Of a stretch of 64,000 bases of DNA, positions 1 through 11,066 are shown in pieces. The stretch's first letter is position 1. Each line of letters opens with the position of its first letter. A program made the position numbers and the translations under genes. Below the pieces are notes generated by a model. It saw only the letters and a program-made list of their open reading frames with translations. It did not search any database and was not told the DNA's origin. Source of the DNA: Achatina immaculata (lineage: Eukaryota > Mollusca > Gastropoda > Stylommatophora > Achatinidae); NCBI GenBank assembly GCA_009760885.1, contig CM019692.1:59775926-59839925 (forward strand), written 5' to 3'.

Positions 1-739
1 TTAATGCATGACAACATAAATAAAAGTAAATTAACGCCTTCCAACGTGTTGGGAGGAGGGGGAAGGGGGGAGGGATGAGGCTATTCTAATCTATTCTATT
101 GAAATGTCAATTCTTCTCACCACATTTTAGCAATACAATGTTTAGAAACCTGCTTTGAAAGCATGCCCCCTGACCTTTGATCAGTTTGGATTCCTAATTC
201 CCGCGAGTGAAAGCGGTGGCGGAAGGATCCATGACCTGTTGACCAAGTATTCCTCTCTCTGACCCGACGCACACATTGACCAACAAAACCTCCCCGACAG
301 CGTCAAGGCAGTCGCTGGACTGAAAGACACTTGTATCTTTGAGTTGCCAGACCTGTTTCAATCGGCTCATGAAATCCGCTTTTGCTGAGCGATCGAGACT
401 GACAGCTGGGCCACCTTGGCCGATTTCCAGTGGAGAGTCCAATGACCAGCTGATTGAGGTCTCCTTTCATCTCGCTGGAGACCGGTAATTCAAACCGGTC
501 TATCATTTTCACATCAGTCCCCAGTTGTCCGTTCTCAATCTAAACTCTCTATTCAGCTTTTTCCGCTGGGCGTCTGCCGTGATTAGCATTAATTTGTGGA
601 ATTTGGATGTGCATGCACTAAACCACGAAATCTGATTTTAAAACAGCCTTACTGTTTGATGCTGGAGAAGATTTGACCTTGAATAATAGACAATAAAAAA
701 GAAAATCAAGGCATTTGAAATGTGGATATATAGAAGAAT
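1..739. other. Unassigned sequence, weak coding-like remnant
   Basis: No recognisable gene or element. There is a G-rich tract near 53-75. A more GC-rich patch at about 190-520 has two overlapping minus-strand reading frames (194-442 and 303-512) that could be one frameshifted coding remnant. I recognise no domain in either, and there is no convincing splice or start context. Just before the LINE remnant, a 24-bp segment is directly repeated (about 721-768). Confidence 0.3.
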
Positions 740-1051
740 ATGCGTGGATATATAGAAGAATATGCGTGGACAGAAAAGAAAACGAAGGAAGTGGTAAACT
801 ATCTAGAAGAGAAGAAAAAAATATTTAAAATCATAAAAACAAAACAGTTAAGATACTTTGGGCGTGTCCGGAGGCAAAATACTATACTGATGACCCTTTT
901 TGATGTCACGATCGAGGAGAATAGAACAAGAGGACGACAACGACATAAATGGGTGGACAACATCAAGAGATGGACAGGAACCACAAAGCCAAGAAACAGA
1001 GCAGAGTGGAAATTCATTGCTAGTCTTCCATGGGGAGACGGCACGAGATGA
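740..1051 (+). pseudogene. LINE reverse-transcriptase C-terminal remnant
   Basis: The reading frame carries the pattern typical of the C-terminal tail of endonuclease-type non-LTR retrotransposon polyproteins: LRYFGRVRRQN, then a basic stretch with RGRQRHKWVDNI and a Trp-rich end. The usual YFGH is YFGR here. The RT palm and endonuclease are absent, so this is a 5'-truncated dead copy. Just after the stop, the sequence GGCACGAGATGATGATGACTGATG resembles the (ATG)n tail of LINE family B, so it may be a diverged B copy. Host-gene function is very unlikely. Confidence 0.65.
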
Positions 1052-1769
1052 TGATGACTGATGAAAGCTCCATGGAAAAGTATAATAGTCTTTAGATTGA
1101 AACGAAACAGAAAACAAAATAAATACATAAATATCTTATTTTGACCAGTTGGGTCTTATTCTGACAACACATGAGTAGACGGACAACACGCTAATTACTG
1201 AAATCAAATGACACGCAAATTGAAACCTGTTTTTCTCGAGGCTCCACCTGGTTTGTTCGAGATAAGCCGTGGTCCTGACATCCATGTGCAGTTCCCAAGG
1301 ACTTAAGTTTTGTTTTCTAAATGAGATCGCACTGACAACTGGGGAGGAAAACACAAAGATCGGACTGGAGCATCAGCAGGACCCATTCTTATTTGACATG
1401 CACTCAGAAATCAGGATGCTAGAGAGCGCATACATCAAACCTTCGACGCCACAGCCTCTTTTTTTTTCTCTGCTTTTCAACTTCCAACTCTTTCATAAAA
1501 GGTACATACATCTGTATTGACTGTGCATCCGACTCATAGTTGCTCCAACTTCACGGACATGTTATATGTAGTTACTACGAACGGGTTGGTAACTCTGTTA
1601 CTCACAGACTGTAACACAACACTGAACTCGAGTTGATTACTGTGTTAGTCCCAAGACTGTAATCTTTTTCTTTTCAAGTTTAGGCTTTCTTAAAAATATG
1701 AATTGTAATCCTTGAAACTATTTGAATTTCTAGGTTTTTCTTTCGTTTGTTTTTGCTTACAGTGAAAAG
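1052..1769. other. Unassigned AT-rich sequence
   Basis: No gene, RNA or repeat recognised. Only short homopolymer T runs are present (for example near 1460). Confidence 0.4.
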
Positions 1770-1859
1770 CATCAATGATCTTGACCCAAGTACTCAAACT
1801 ATGAGTGTTTTAGCCTATGTCCCATCAATGATCTGGACCCAAGCACTCAAGCTATGAGT
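1770..1859. repeat. 53-bp minisatellite, left part (split by two insertions)
   Basis: The unit is about 53 bp, running from CATCAATGATCTTGACCCAA through CTATGAGTGTTTTAGCC to TATGTCC. About 1.7 units lie here. The array resumes at 3338-3409 and ends at about 4016-4050. It is interrupted first by GMR (1860-3337) and then by a LINE A fragment (3410-4015). Confidence 0.7.
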
Positions 1860-3337
1860 CTTCTTCTTCTTCTTCGTTCACTTCTACCACCAAAAACTGC
1901 ACTGTGAACCTACTGAATTCACGCCTGTGGTCCTCGTTAGGACCCGTGGTCCCCTGTGTGGTCCAAAATAGACCACACGAGATCCACGAGAGGACCACAA
2001 AGGGTTCAGAGTATCACAGTGCTTTAGCCTGTATTCTTGGTGGGTCTCGGAAGCGGGATTGCGTGACACCGTGGTTTTCATTGCACCAGTTTAGTCTAGG
2101 GTTGGACTTTCTCACCGGAAGACCTCGACGTGTTTAGGATATCAGTGCATCCCCGCTGGATGAGAGGCGGTAGCCCACCCAGGCCAGAGTTGGACTTTCT
2201 CACCGGAAAACCTCGACGTGTTTTGAGATACCCGTGTATCACCGCCGGGTGAGAGGTGGCTGCCCATCCAGTCTGGGTTGGACTTTCTCACCGGAAAACC
2301 TCAGCGTGATTAGGATACGCAAACATCCCTGCCGGGTGAGAGGTGATTGCCTATCTAGACTTCCCTGGTCCAGTGTCTCCGACTTCAGCATTTTTCGGTC
2401 GTGGCCGCTACCCTTCCTAGTTGTGACCAGGATGGAGCTTTTGTCCAGGAGGACGAATCCTCGCCACTAGTGACTTCTACCCCTGGGTTGAGCCGGTTTA
2501 GGCATTATCCCAGTATGGGCGTGTTTGGGACGGGACCGACCTCTAGGGCAGAGGTACTGTGACATGCATAGCCTTTAAGATTCGCCCCTGGTATGAGCCG
2601 GTTTAGGCAAAATTCACCAGTATGGGTGTTTATCAGGCGTTACCGACCTCTAGAGCGGAGGTGGCATGACATGTCTAGCCATCAAGTTCCACCCCTGGTG
2701 TGTGCCGGTTTAGGCATATTTCACCAGTGTAGGTGTATTTCGGACGTGGGCGGCCTCTAGAGCAGAGGTGCCGTGGTATAGCTCTCGTAGCGATACTACT
2801 GGACATACCGGTTAAACTTCACTTTCCACCACCTTTTCCCATCGGCTCCTCACAGCAACCTTTATTTCTTTTCCGCATTTACTTCCTTAACCGGGAGGAG
2901 CTTCACTCCACGCGCGGCATTTGAAGAGTTTCGCCAGCAGTGTACTCTGGGACAAGCCGGTTCATGCATTTCACCCGATATGACTGCACTCAGGACGTGG
3001 CCAACCTCCAAACCAGAGGTGCCGTGATTTGACTGTTTGCTTCGCTTTATCGTTTCTACCACCTTTTCCGCAGTGATGCTGCGCGGCAACCTCATTTGCA
3101 AATTTCTTCATTGGCCGGGAGGAGCACCGCTCCACGCACGGCAGCTGAAGATCTCGCCAACAGCGGCAGATGAGCTACCAAGCGTGCCACTCATCTACCC
3201 TAAGTAACTGGTTTTCAGGCGCCAGATATTCGCCCTCGCCCCTTCTCCTGTCAGTTTAAACAGTTCTGCCACGGGAAGGCCAGGAGCTGGACTTGACTGC
3301 CAGAGGCTGTTTGTGGCGCGTTTGCAGTCCTTAGAAC
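1860..3337 (-). mobile_element. GMR modular repeat, longest copy, with 12-bp TSD
   Basis: Longest copy of a GAA-tailed, non-coding modular repeat, inserted with its tail to the left, where it reads as (TTC)n from 1860. Flanking target-site duplications CAAGCTATGAGT lie at 1848-1859 and 3338-3349. Read on the minus strand it has these parts: a roughly 170-bp 5' region (3337 to about 3165) found only in this copy; two M1 modules, about 222 bp apart, each starting near GCTGKYGGCGAR; M2 modules (GCCGGTTTAGGCA recurs at 2492, 2597 and 2704); three 88-bp M3 modules (GTTGGACTTTCTC at 2101, 2189 and 2277); and a 3' domain with a hairpin at 1956-1978. The short open frames across it overlap on both strands and vary between copies, so I do not regard them as genes. 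Close to the copy at 40567-41873. Confidence 0.85.
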
Positions 3338-3409
3338 CAAGCTATGAGTGTTTTAGCCTATGTCCCATCAATGATCTTGACTCAAGTACTCAAGCTATGA
3401 GTGTTTTAG

Positions 3410-4015
3410 CCTCAGCCAGTCATTTGCGTTTGCATGTTCCTTTCGGAACTTTCCCTCCTGACAGCTCTCCTGTAGGCCTCTCGGTTGTAAGCAAGATACC
3501 CTGACGCTGATGCATTCATTTGCAGATCATCAACGATGTCTTGCACCTATCTTCGCCTTGGTCTTCCTCTCTTTTTCTTTCCTATTATGTACCTCTCCAA
3601 GACGGTCTTCTCTAGATTATCATGACGTTTAATGTGTCCAAAATATTCAAGTTTTCTCTGTTTAATCTTCTTTATTAGGCAGTCTTCTTCAATATTAAGT
3701 TCTTATAATATAGAAATATTTGTTCTTTTTTGTGTCCATGATATTTGAAGGACTCTTCTGTAGCATTTACATTCAAAGGCATTTATGTGTTTCTCAGCTA
3801 TTTTATTAAGTGTCCAGGTCTCACAGGCATATGTTGCGATGGGAAAGAAAGAAAAAAAATTATTTTTATAGTTCTGTCTTTTCCTCTCCACAGCTTCTTT
3901 GGTTGTTTTATTTTTTGTAGCGTGATAGATGTCCTCCTTTTAATTTCCCTCAGCGTATATCCATTATTAGTTAGTTATGATCCAAGATATTCAAACTTCT
4001 CCACCTCTTCTCAAC
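3410..4015 (-). mobile_element. LINE family A, 5'-truncated copy with 15-bp TSD
   Basis: Minus-strand LINE fragment containing the end of the RT and the C-terminal tail. Visible parts, N to C, are EKFEYLGS followed by a stop and LTNNGYTL (near 3955-4005), then ATYACETWTLNKIAEKHINAFE with its continuation (3703-3891), then the degraded KLKYFGHIKRHDNLE region near 3620-3660. The 3' end matches the LINE A terminus (ATGCAAATGACT-like, near 3415-3435). TSDs of CTATGAGTGTTTTAG lie at 3395-3409 and 4016-4030. Several frameshifts show that it is inactive. Confidence 0.8.
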
Positions 4016-4065
4016 CTATGAGTGTTTTAGTCTATGTCCAAGAGCAACAGGAGGAGGTGAAAGTT

Positions 4066-5739
4066 TAATTGTTCACTATCTCATCGATCTCATCAACCTC
4101 TCCGGCTGTTTATTGCTCCTTCCCCCCCCCCCCAAAAAAAAAATTAATTAAATGACGTGGAGACTGGCGCAATTTATTATAATTTATTTGTTAAAATTGC
4201 CACACACAGACGGATGTTTTCCGGGTGGAATGTGCTGTGAGCAGGGAAAACAAGATTTACAGACGTAATAGAAAAATATAATACCTGCTAATGCCTGTTA
4301 TCACATATCTACATGTTTTTGACAAGCTGTGGTATGCCGCTATAGTAATCAAGTTTAACATTTATGCAGGCCATGTTTCAAAACAGAAAGACAAAACAAA
4401 AAACACATGATGTTTGATTTGACATTGGGCTATTTTCTGCAGTACTGAAATGTTTGGAATCAAGGCTGTACAAACATGGCTTTGAAACTGCATTACTTTG
4501 TACTGAATTCCCAATGCAGTGAACGTGGCTGAATTCTTACGGGAGTACATGAACTGAAGCTGGATTCCTCGTGCTTTTGATGCGTGAGAAAACGCGTCTG
4601 CGCACAGGAAGTGAGAAAACTCTTGTGTCCGCACAATTTAGCGGTGGATAAACAGAAATGAATCTCCAGATTTGAGCAAAGATCCGGAAACAAACAATGT
4701 GGGCATGAAGGGGGGAAGAAAGAAAAAGAAGAGGGGATTTAAACTGCAGAATCTTCGCAAACAACCACAAACTTCGGACACACCGGATATGCTGCCGTGT
4801 TGGGAAATCATTGTTCTCAAACCGCTGGAGCGAAGGCTGTTCTTGTCTGTCCACTAAAGCGCCCATTTAACGGTGTCAAAATGTGTCTTCCCGTCACTAA
4901 GTAAAGGACCAAATTTATAGGTTGGAACGTTCATGAGGTAATATTATTTGCACACTTCAAAGCCCATTGTGTGGATGAGCCGAAGTGTATTGGCTTCTAA
5001 TTTTAACATAACAGTCCTCCGCGCGGCCAGTAATCTGGACAAAACAAGAGTGGGCGGACAGATAATGCCGGAACTTGGCACGGAAATTACTCACATATTA
5101 ACCTGGAAACTTTTGACCTTGACTGGATCCAAAAGTCAGCCCAGGAGCTTGTTGTCTGGCGATTGATCGTTTCCAGTTGACCTGAGAACAGTGTAATGAT
5201 TCAATGGTTATTTTGATTGTCAGGCAGCAGACAATAAACCCGATAGATTAGATATTTTTGTCATGCGGAAGATTCATTTTGTCTCATTCCTCTACTGACC
5301 GGCCACGAGTTTCTGTCCAACTGAGGTACATATTTTCTTTTTCAAAGGTAAAATGACCACCTGTCCCGTGTTATACGGGACAATCCCTGTTTTAAGAATT
5401 CGTGCCTGGAATAATTATTATTTCAGTCGAGACGCCTTAATGTCCAATATTTTAAAATAAGTGTTGCATATCGCCCCGTATTGTTCCATATTCTCATCTT
5501 TGATCCCCTCAGTGTTCAGAAATACCAAGAAATATCTCAGTGGAAATGTAACTGTTCTGAAGCATTCTGTGGAGAAAAACAGCTAAAAGTTCTAACAGAT
5601 ATACTTGTAAGTAAAGTTCCAGCCTAACTTCTTGATTAAAATTTGGGGTTAAAATTTTTTAATTTAATTTTAAATTCCCCTTTCCTCCCCAACCCCCCCC
5701 CCCTTTTTTTCCGCCTGATGCTTAATTGAATGACCCATA
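4066..5739. other. Unassigned intergenic sequence
   Basis: No gene or repeat family recognised. It holds a C run followed by an A run near 4122-4143, and C and T runs near 5690-5710. Short open frames at 4362-4866 overlap on both strands and lack any domain, so I treat them as chance. Confidence 0.45.
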
Positions 5740-5743
5740 TTTG

Positions 5744-6672
5744 AATTTACAAAAGACGTTCAACCTATAAAACAAGGGGTGCGACAAGGATGTGTACTAT
5801 CTCCAGACCTTTTTTCTCTATACAGCGAGAATATTCTAAGAATAATCATCACAGAACCAGGCATAAAAATTGGAGGATACAATATTAACAACCTTCGGTA
5901 TGCTGACGACACAGTACTGATAGCTGAGTACCAACAAGACCTGCAAAATCTCTTGGATAAAGTCGCCAAAGAAAGTGAACAGAAAGGCCTTACTTTGAAC
6001 ACCAAAAAGACAGAGACTATGGTTATATCTAAGAAACAGAATCCACCAGCATGCAGTATTAAATTAAACGGAACTATTCTAAAGCAGGTGCAGAAATTCC
6101 AATACCTTGGAGCAGTAATAACTTCAGATGGGAAATGCACAACAGAAATTAGTAACAGAATAGGCCAAGCAAAGACTGCATTTCAGAGAATGAGAAACAT
6201 ATTAGCTAACACATCTTTATCAATGAATGTTAGAAAATGAGTCCTAAAATGCTATATTGAACCTATCTTGTTATATGGAAGTGAATCATGGACAATAGGC
6301 AAGTCTGCACAAAAATCATTGGAAGCAGCAGAAATGTGGTTTATTAGAAGAATGTTGCGAATCCCCTGGACAGCAAAAATAACTAATGAAGAATGTAGGA
6401 GAAGAGCTGGAGAGACAAAAAACCTTGTCAAAAAGATAAAAGAGAGACAATGTACTTTCATAGGACATGCAATGAGAAGAGGGGGCATTGAAAATATTAT
6501 AACAACAGGAAAAATAGAAGGAAGAAGATCAAGAGGAAGACCAAGAGAAATGATACTGGACAGTCTGACGGGATGGTGTGAGAGGAGATCACCAACTGAA
6601 CTGATGGCCTGCATGAAGGATCGTGTACTCTGGAGAAGCATAATAGCTAACGCCAGTCGGCACGGCACCTGA
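5744..6672 (+). mobile_element. LINE family B, RT palm to C-terminus, 5'-truncated
   Basis: One reading frame from about 5752 to 6672, broken by a single in-frame TGA at 6238-6240. It begins at GVRQGCVLSPDLF (RT motif region 4), then YADDTVLIAEYQQD (the catalytic YADD), KTETM, FQYLGAVITSDG, ILLYGSESWT (after the stop), CTFIGHAMRRGG, and a basic RRSRGRPREMI stretch. The endonuclease and the RT fingers are missing. The 3' end GTCGGCACGGCAC passes directly into (ATG)n. The single stop suggests a relatively young copy. Confidence 0.85.
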
Positions 6673-6722
6673 TGATGATGATGATGATGATGATAATGAT
6701 GATGATGATGATGATGATGATG
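6671..6722. repeat. (ATG)n microsatellite, tail of LINE B
   Basis: About 50 bp of TGATGATG repeats with one TAA interruption, directly abutting the LINE B terminus. It is best read as the element's 3' tail. Confidence 0.8.
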
Positions 6723-6872
6723 TTCAGGTTATTAAAGAAAAATGTTACAGACTCAGTCATGGTTTACATTTCTCTGTTTTGACTCTTCTCTTATTCAAGA
6801 CTGTACCACTGCGCTGTATTGCTGGTACTAACATATCTCACTTATACTAATCTTGTCAGTCGCACATTTCCT

Positions 6873-6920
6873 CTGTCTCTGTCTCTGTCTCTCTCTGTCT
6901 CTCTCTCTCTCTCTCTCTGC
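6873..6920. repeat. CT-rich microsatellite
   Basis: Runs of CTGTCT grade into (CT)n before the next unassigned stretch (6921-7397), which contains a C run near 7137-7150 and nothing else I recognise. Confidence 0.75.
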
Positions 6921-7397
6921 TGAAAGATAAACTTTAGTGAGACTTCTTCCCACTGCGACTGTAGATCCTGAGAGCAGGGCATTCTTTGTCACATAGTGGG
7001 TCAAAGTTGTGGACGCCAGGTAAGGTTGACGTCATCGATTTCTGCTCACGGATATAAAACCTGTAAGGCGTGCAGGACCTACGGGTAGTACACCTGTACG
7101 GTCTTAACACAGGGACATACTGGCTACGTGCACGTGCCCCCCCCCCCCCCACGATTTAAATATTCTCAATGTAGCTCGTATCTCTGTGGGTTAACTATTG
7201 CCTAATCTGAGTAGGGCGAGAAAACATATAGCCCTGTTCTCACTATAGATATCAATAAATCAAACAATGGCTAGCTTTAGTACCGTCTTAGGAGGCCCCC
7301 AGTGTATTAATTTGTTCAGGGCCTGCAAAGCTGTTAAGACGGCCCTGAATACAGTATTTAAATGCTGCTCATTTACATACGTAAACACGTGCAAGTA

Positions 7398-7757
7398 TCT
7401 TCTTCTTCAGCTTTCCAAGCCATTAAGGTTCATTGCTGAAGATAAAGTTCGCCTCTGTTCCTCTCTATTCCTGATCTTCTCTCTCCAGTTGGTGACATCA
7501 AATTCCTTTACATTCTCTATTTTGTTGTCTTTCTGTCTCTGTCTTGGTGTATCCCTTGTTCTTGTTACCTTCATCTGTTGTACACACATCATTTTCGTTT
7601 GTCTGTTCTCTTCCATTCTTTCTACATGTCCCAGCCAGCGTAGTCTGTTCAGTTTCAAGAGATTTATAATTCGTTTGGGATTTACATAAGCTGTTGAGTT
7701 CAGTGTTCTTTCTAGCGCTCCATTCTCCACTGTTGGTATCCTTTATGGGCCCATATA
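7398..7757 (-). mobile_element. LINE family C, 3' fragment
   Basis: The minus frame reads GEWSARKNTELN-like sequence, then KLNRLRWLGHVERMEENRQ, then a degenerate basic stretch, VTNWREKIRNREEQRRT and a LINE C terminus. It is homologous to the C-terminal part of the copy at 59115-62335. The 3' end (GAAAGCTGAAGAAGAAG, plus-strand left edge about 7398) ends in three GAA units, which matters for the GMR hypothesis. No RT core remains. Confidence 0.75.
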
Positions 7758-7856
7758 GGTATCAGTACTGTATTTTACCACTGGGTGCAAAGGAATATCG
7801 CTTTCAGCCCTAGGTTTATTAAAGTAGCAAAAGCTGTTCCCTTTTTACACCATGCC

Positions 7857-8108
7857 ACACAAAGGGCACTTTGCTACTGTATTAGCAATTATATCATGTT
7901 TTAACCCATGCCCTTTGCATTTTGCTACTGTATTAGCAATTATATCATGTTTTAACCTATGCCCTTTGCATTTTGCTACTGTATTAGCAATTATATCATG
8001 TTTTAACCTATGCCCTTTGCATTTTGCTACTGTATTAGCAATTATATCATGTTTTAACCTATGCCCTTTGCATTTTGGTACTATATTAGCAATTATATCT
8101 CATTTCAA
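7857..8108. repeat. 51-bp minisatellite, about 5 units
   Basis: Tandem unit containing TTTGCTACTGTATTAGC and ATATCATGTTTTAACC. The period is 51 bp, a multiple of three, so the open frame across it is a by-product. The last unit is degenerate. The following 320 bases to 8432 hold nothing recognised. Confidence 0.8.
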
Positions 8109-8432
8109 ACGGATTTTGGGCATACAGATTTTGATGTAAGCATTTCATCAGAACTATCAGTCTCACATTTACAGACAGACAGGGCACTTTTATTGTAGCT
8201 GCTCTTTCAAGTTGCAGTGGAATAAAATCCTTTTTAAAAAAAGCGGGCCAGAGAATGATGATCTGTGGAGACAGTTTTTAAAAAAAACACTTAGGAATGT
8301 AGAGATAGTGTTTGTAGAGAGGCATTTCAGGTGCTGGTAACACGAATGACCCAGACAGGTAACATGCGTTTATTCCACGTTGGGAGAAAAGCATAAAGCA
8401 CTCAGAGACTATCAACATATAACGCACAGAAT

Positions 8433-8690
8433 CATCATCATTATCATCAAGTGCCGTGCCGACTGGCGTTAACTATTATGTTTCTCCATATTACCCGATC
8501 CTTCATGCTGGCCGTCAGTTCAGTTGGTGATCTCCCCTCACACCATCACGTCATACTATTCAGTATCATGTCTCTCGGCCTTCCCCTAACTCTTCTTCTT
8601 CTCTCTGTTTTTCCTATTAGTACATTTCCAATGTCCCGTCTTCTCACTGCTTGTCCTATGAAAGTACATTGTCTCTCTCGTACTTTGTTT
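8433..8690 (-). mobile_element. LINE family B, 3' fragment
   Basis: The left edge is an (ATC/ATT)n tail followed by the complement of GCCAGTCGGCACGGCAC. It then matches, on the minus strand, the C-terminal coding end of the LINE B copy at 5744-6672 (regions equivalent to GHAMRR and RGRPRE). It is severely 5'-truncated and frameshifted. Confidence 0.75.
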
Positions 8691-9765
8691 TTTTTGTGTG
8701 TTTTTGACAAGATTTTCTTGTCTCGCCCAATCTACACACAGAGTAACTGCAACAGTTTAGACTTCCGACAGAACATGTACTCAGAATGTGCAGGCACAGT
8801 TCAAAATGTTTTCTTCATGCTTTTTATTTTGTTGTTACATGAAATTATTGACCGGTGGGAAAGAAAAAAAACCGCCGCTGTCAGAATGGAGAGGTCTTCG
8901 TTGTAGGTGCCTTTACTCTGGAAAAAAAACATCTATGCTAATACTCCGGAAATTCAAGAAAATAACTGAATGGTTACCGTTCCTGTCCTCGTGTATACTC
9001 TGTTTAGAAGTAGTCACGGCTCGGTCTAGAAACAGTCCAAACTCACAATAACATGGAGACATTACATCGACCAACCAAATTAAAAAGAATGATATTTCTC
9101 CTTCAAATGTAAAGTCCATTCAACTGAAAAATAAAAATCATTAAAGACAATAGTTTAGCAAAGATGGCTGCGGTGAAACAGGCATAAACCGTCCAGAAGG
9201 CTAGTTGCTTCCTCCCCCACAGCCGACTGTCTTTTCCAAAGAATTCTCTAGGACATTTGGGTCTTTTTTCACTTTTCTTTTAATAACATCGCTACCCACC
9301 TCGGGCCAGTCCCTCACATCAAAGGGATTTACGGCTGTGCTGGAGGTTTGCTGTTTAAACAAATGATGCTCAAATTCTAGTAGTATTTTTTTTAAAGCTC
9401 CTATAAATATACATGACCCACTGCGCCTTCTAACAGAGTAAGGTTTAACGAGGGGACGTAATCACAGATGACGCAAAAAGCATTGCCCATCTATGTAAAG
9501 AAACATAATGGCTCTTCTCTCATCAAACATTCTCCGGACAAACATCTTCAGGGATCGATGAATTTTCAGAAAAAAAGGAGCAGCAGCATAAGTCGGTGAT
9601 GCGAACAGCTGGTGGTATGCCAACAATCTGGGCTCTCGTGACAGATTAAACATTGAAAAGTCATTCCTGCACGTGTCACAGCCGAACCTATAAAGTTGCA
9701 AGAGGAATATAGAAGGTACAGGACCTTTTTTTTTTTTTGTTTAATTATCAAACAAACTGAATTAT
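8691..9765. other. Unassigned sequence
   Basis: No recognisable gene, RNA or repeat family. Open frames at 8788-9119 and 9462-9751 are short, overlap on both strands and carry no domain. Confidence 0.4.
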
Positions 9766-9769
9766 GTAG

Positions 9770-9946
9770 TGCTTAACCTTCCTTCTGACATACTTCCACG
9801 TCTTGCTGTAGTTCAGTATTGTGGTGAAGCACAGTTTCCTGTCTTGGGCAAGGTGGGTGGCATTAGGAAATGATATTCCATGTTTCTGTGAGACCCCTTG
9901 AATATCATCTATCCATCTTCTCCTAAGGCGATCTGTTAGTCTTGAA

Positions 9947-9988
<42 letters not shown>

Positions 9989-10090
9989 TTTGTTTTTGTT
10001 TTTGTTTTTTTTTTTTGAGAGCCTGCGATGTTCTGTGCTGTGTTCTGCAATGTGACCGAACCACGTAATATTTCGTTTTTCATTGTTCTT
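9770..10090 (-). pseudogene. LINE C-terminal remnant broken by (TA)n
   Basis: On the minus strand, one frame reads ITWFGHIAEHSTEHRRL, the conserved WFGH tail motif. After a T-rich run and a (TA)n array the homology continues as RLRRRWIDDIQG, then THLAQDRKL, typical of the DNA-binding tail of non-LTR elements (RRRW-DI followed by LAQDR). The microsatellite has expanded within the former coding region. This is a different lineage from A-E, or a diverged one. Confidence 0.6.
9947..9986. repeat. (TA)n microsatellite
   Basis: About 19 TA units inside the LINE remnant, followed by a TTTTTG-rich run. Confidence 0.9.
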
Positions 10091-10107
10091 AGTGTCTTAG
10101 TGAATGC

Positions 10108-10222
10108 TTATGTATGTATGTATGTATGTATGTATGTATGTATGTATGTATGTATGTATGTATGTATGTATGTATGTATGTATGTATGTATGTATGTATG
10201 TATGTATTATTATTATTATTAT
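10108..10222. repeat. (TATG)n then (TAT)n microsatellite
   Basis: About 24 TATG/TGTA units followed by (ATT)n. The open frames here, rich in YVCM or IHTY, are artefacts of the tetranucleotide. Confidence 0.95.
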
Positions 10223-10499
10223 TTTCGATTACATTATTTCCTACATGATCTTGAAAAGCAGCTTTTGTGGGGAATCTCATCTCGCAGACATTAGATTTCT
10301 ATATAGCTGTGTTTCTGGGAGAGGAAATTACAGAAACATGAAATATCCCATTATATGAATGAAATCGCCTGTCCCTGAAAAGACGTCTATTTGTTCCCTC
10401 GAAACTGAAAGGTATACACGGAAGGAGAGAAGACGAGACAAAACAAGACAAGACAAGTTTCTGATAGGATCCAATTCTTACACTGATAACACAAAGTTA

Positions 10500-10825
10500 T
10501 AAATATCGACTGAATAAAGAATCTTTTAACTGCTGTTGGCAGACGCAGGCTGGAGTTAGTTCATAAACACGGAAATAAGAAAAGAAAGATGAAGAAAAGA
10601 ATTACGATGTAGGAGCTGTAAGTATTGTTCTTCCTAGAGGTTTTTATTTTGTAGTTTTTTTTTTGTTTTGTTTTGTTTTTGTTTTGTAAAGAACAGAAGA
10701 GGCGATGAATATGTCACCATAACGTATTATTATGTCATATATCATGTAGTGTTTTCTCCTTTGTTATAATGTATTATCATTGTCTGCTGCGGTCATCATT
10801 TTCTCCCTACTGTCCACCAAATGAT
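10500..10825 (+). repeat. Dispersed repeat, copy 1 of an inverted pair
   Basis: This segment reappears as its reverse complement at 18795-19090. Shared blocks include TTTTAACTGCTGTTGGCAGAC, the stretch around TTCATAAACACGGAAATAAG, and the block around TTGTTATAATGTATTATC. The middle differs by indels. It may be a non-autonomous transposon or a retroposed sequence. I see no terminal inverted repeats or tail that would settle this. Confidence 0.65.
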
Positions 10826-10873
10826 TACTACAATCAGCTGCCGTGGAATGTTCTACACGTTCTGCCTCATTGT

Positions 10874-11066
10874 TTTCTGGGTTTACCTCTGGCTATTTTG
10901 CCCACGCATGTGCCGTGTCCTTTCTGGGTTTACCTCTGGCTATTTTGCCCACACATGTGCCGTGTCCTTTCTGGGTTTACCTCTGGCTATTTTGCCCACA
11001 CATGTGCCGTGTCCTTTCTGGGTTTACCTCTGGCTATTTTGCCCACACATGTGCCGTGTCCTTTCC
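10874..11066. repeat. 47-bp minisatellite, 4 units, at a LINE 3' end
   Basis: Four near-identical 47-bp units (TTTCTGGGTTTACCTCTGGC, then TATTTTGCCCACACATG and TGCCGTGTCC). On the minus strand the array starts immediately after the end of the LINE remnant at 11067-11590, so it is probably derived from that element's 3' untranslated region. Confidence 0.85.

Noticed and set aside
2234..2470. Conserved proteins encoded by GMR
   Set aside because: Similar peptides appear in several copies only because the DNA is repeated. Frames differ between copies, overlap on both strands and follow the module periodicity.
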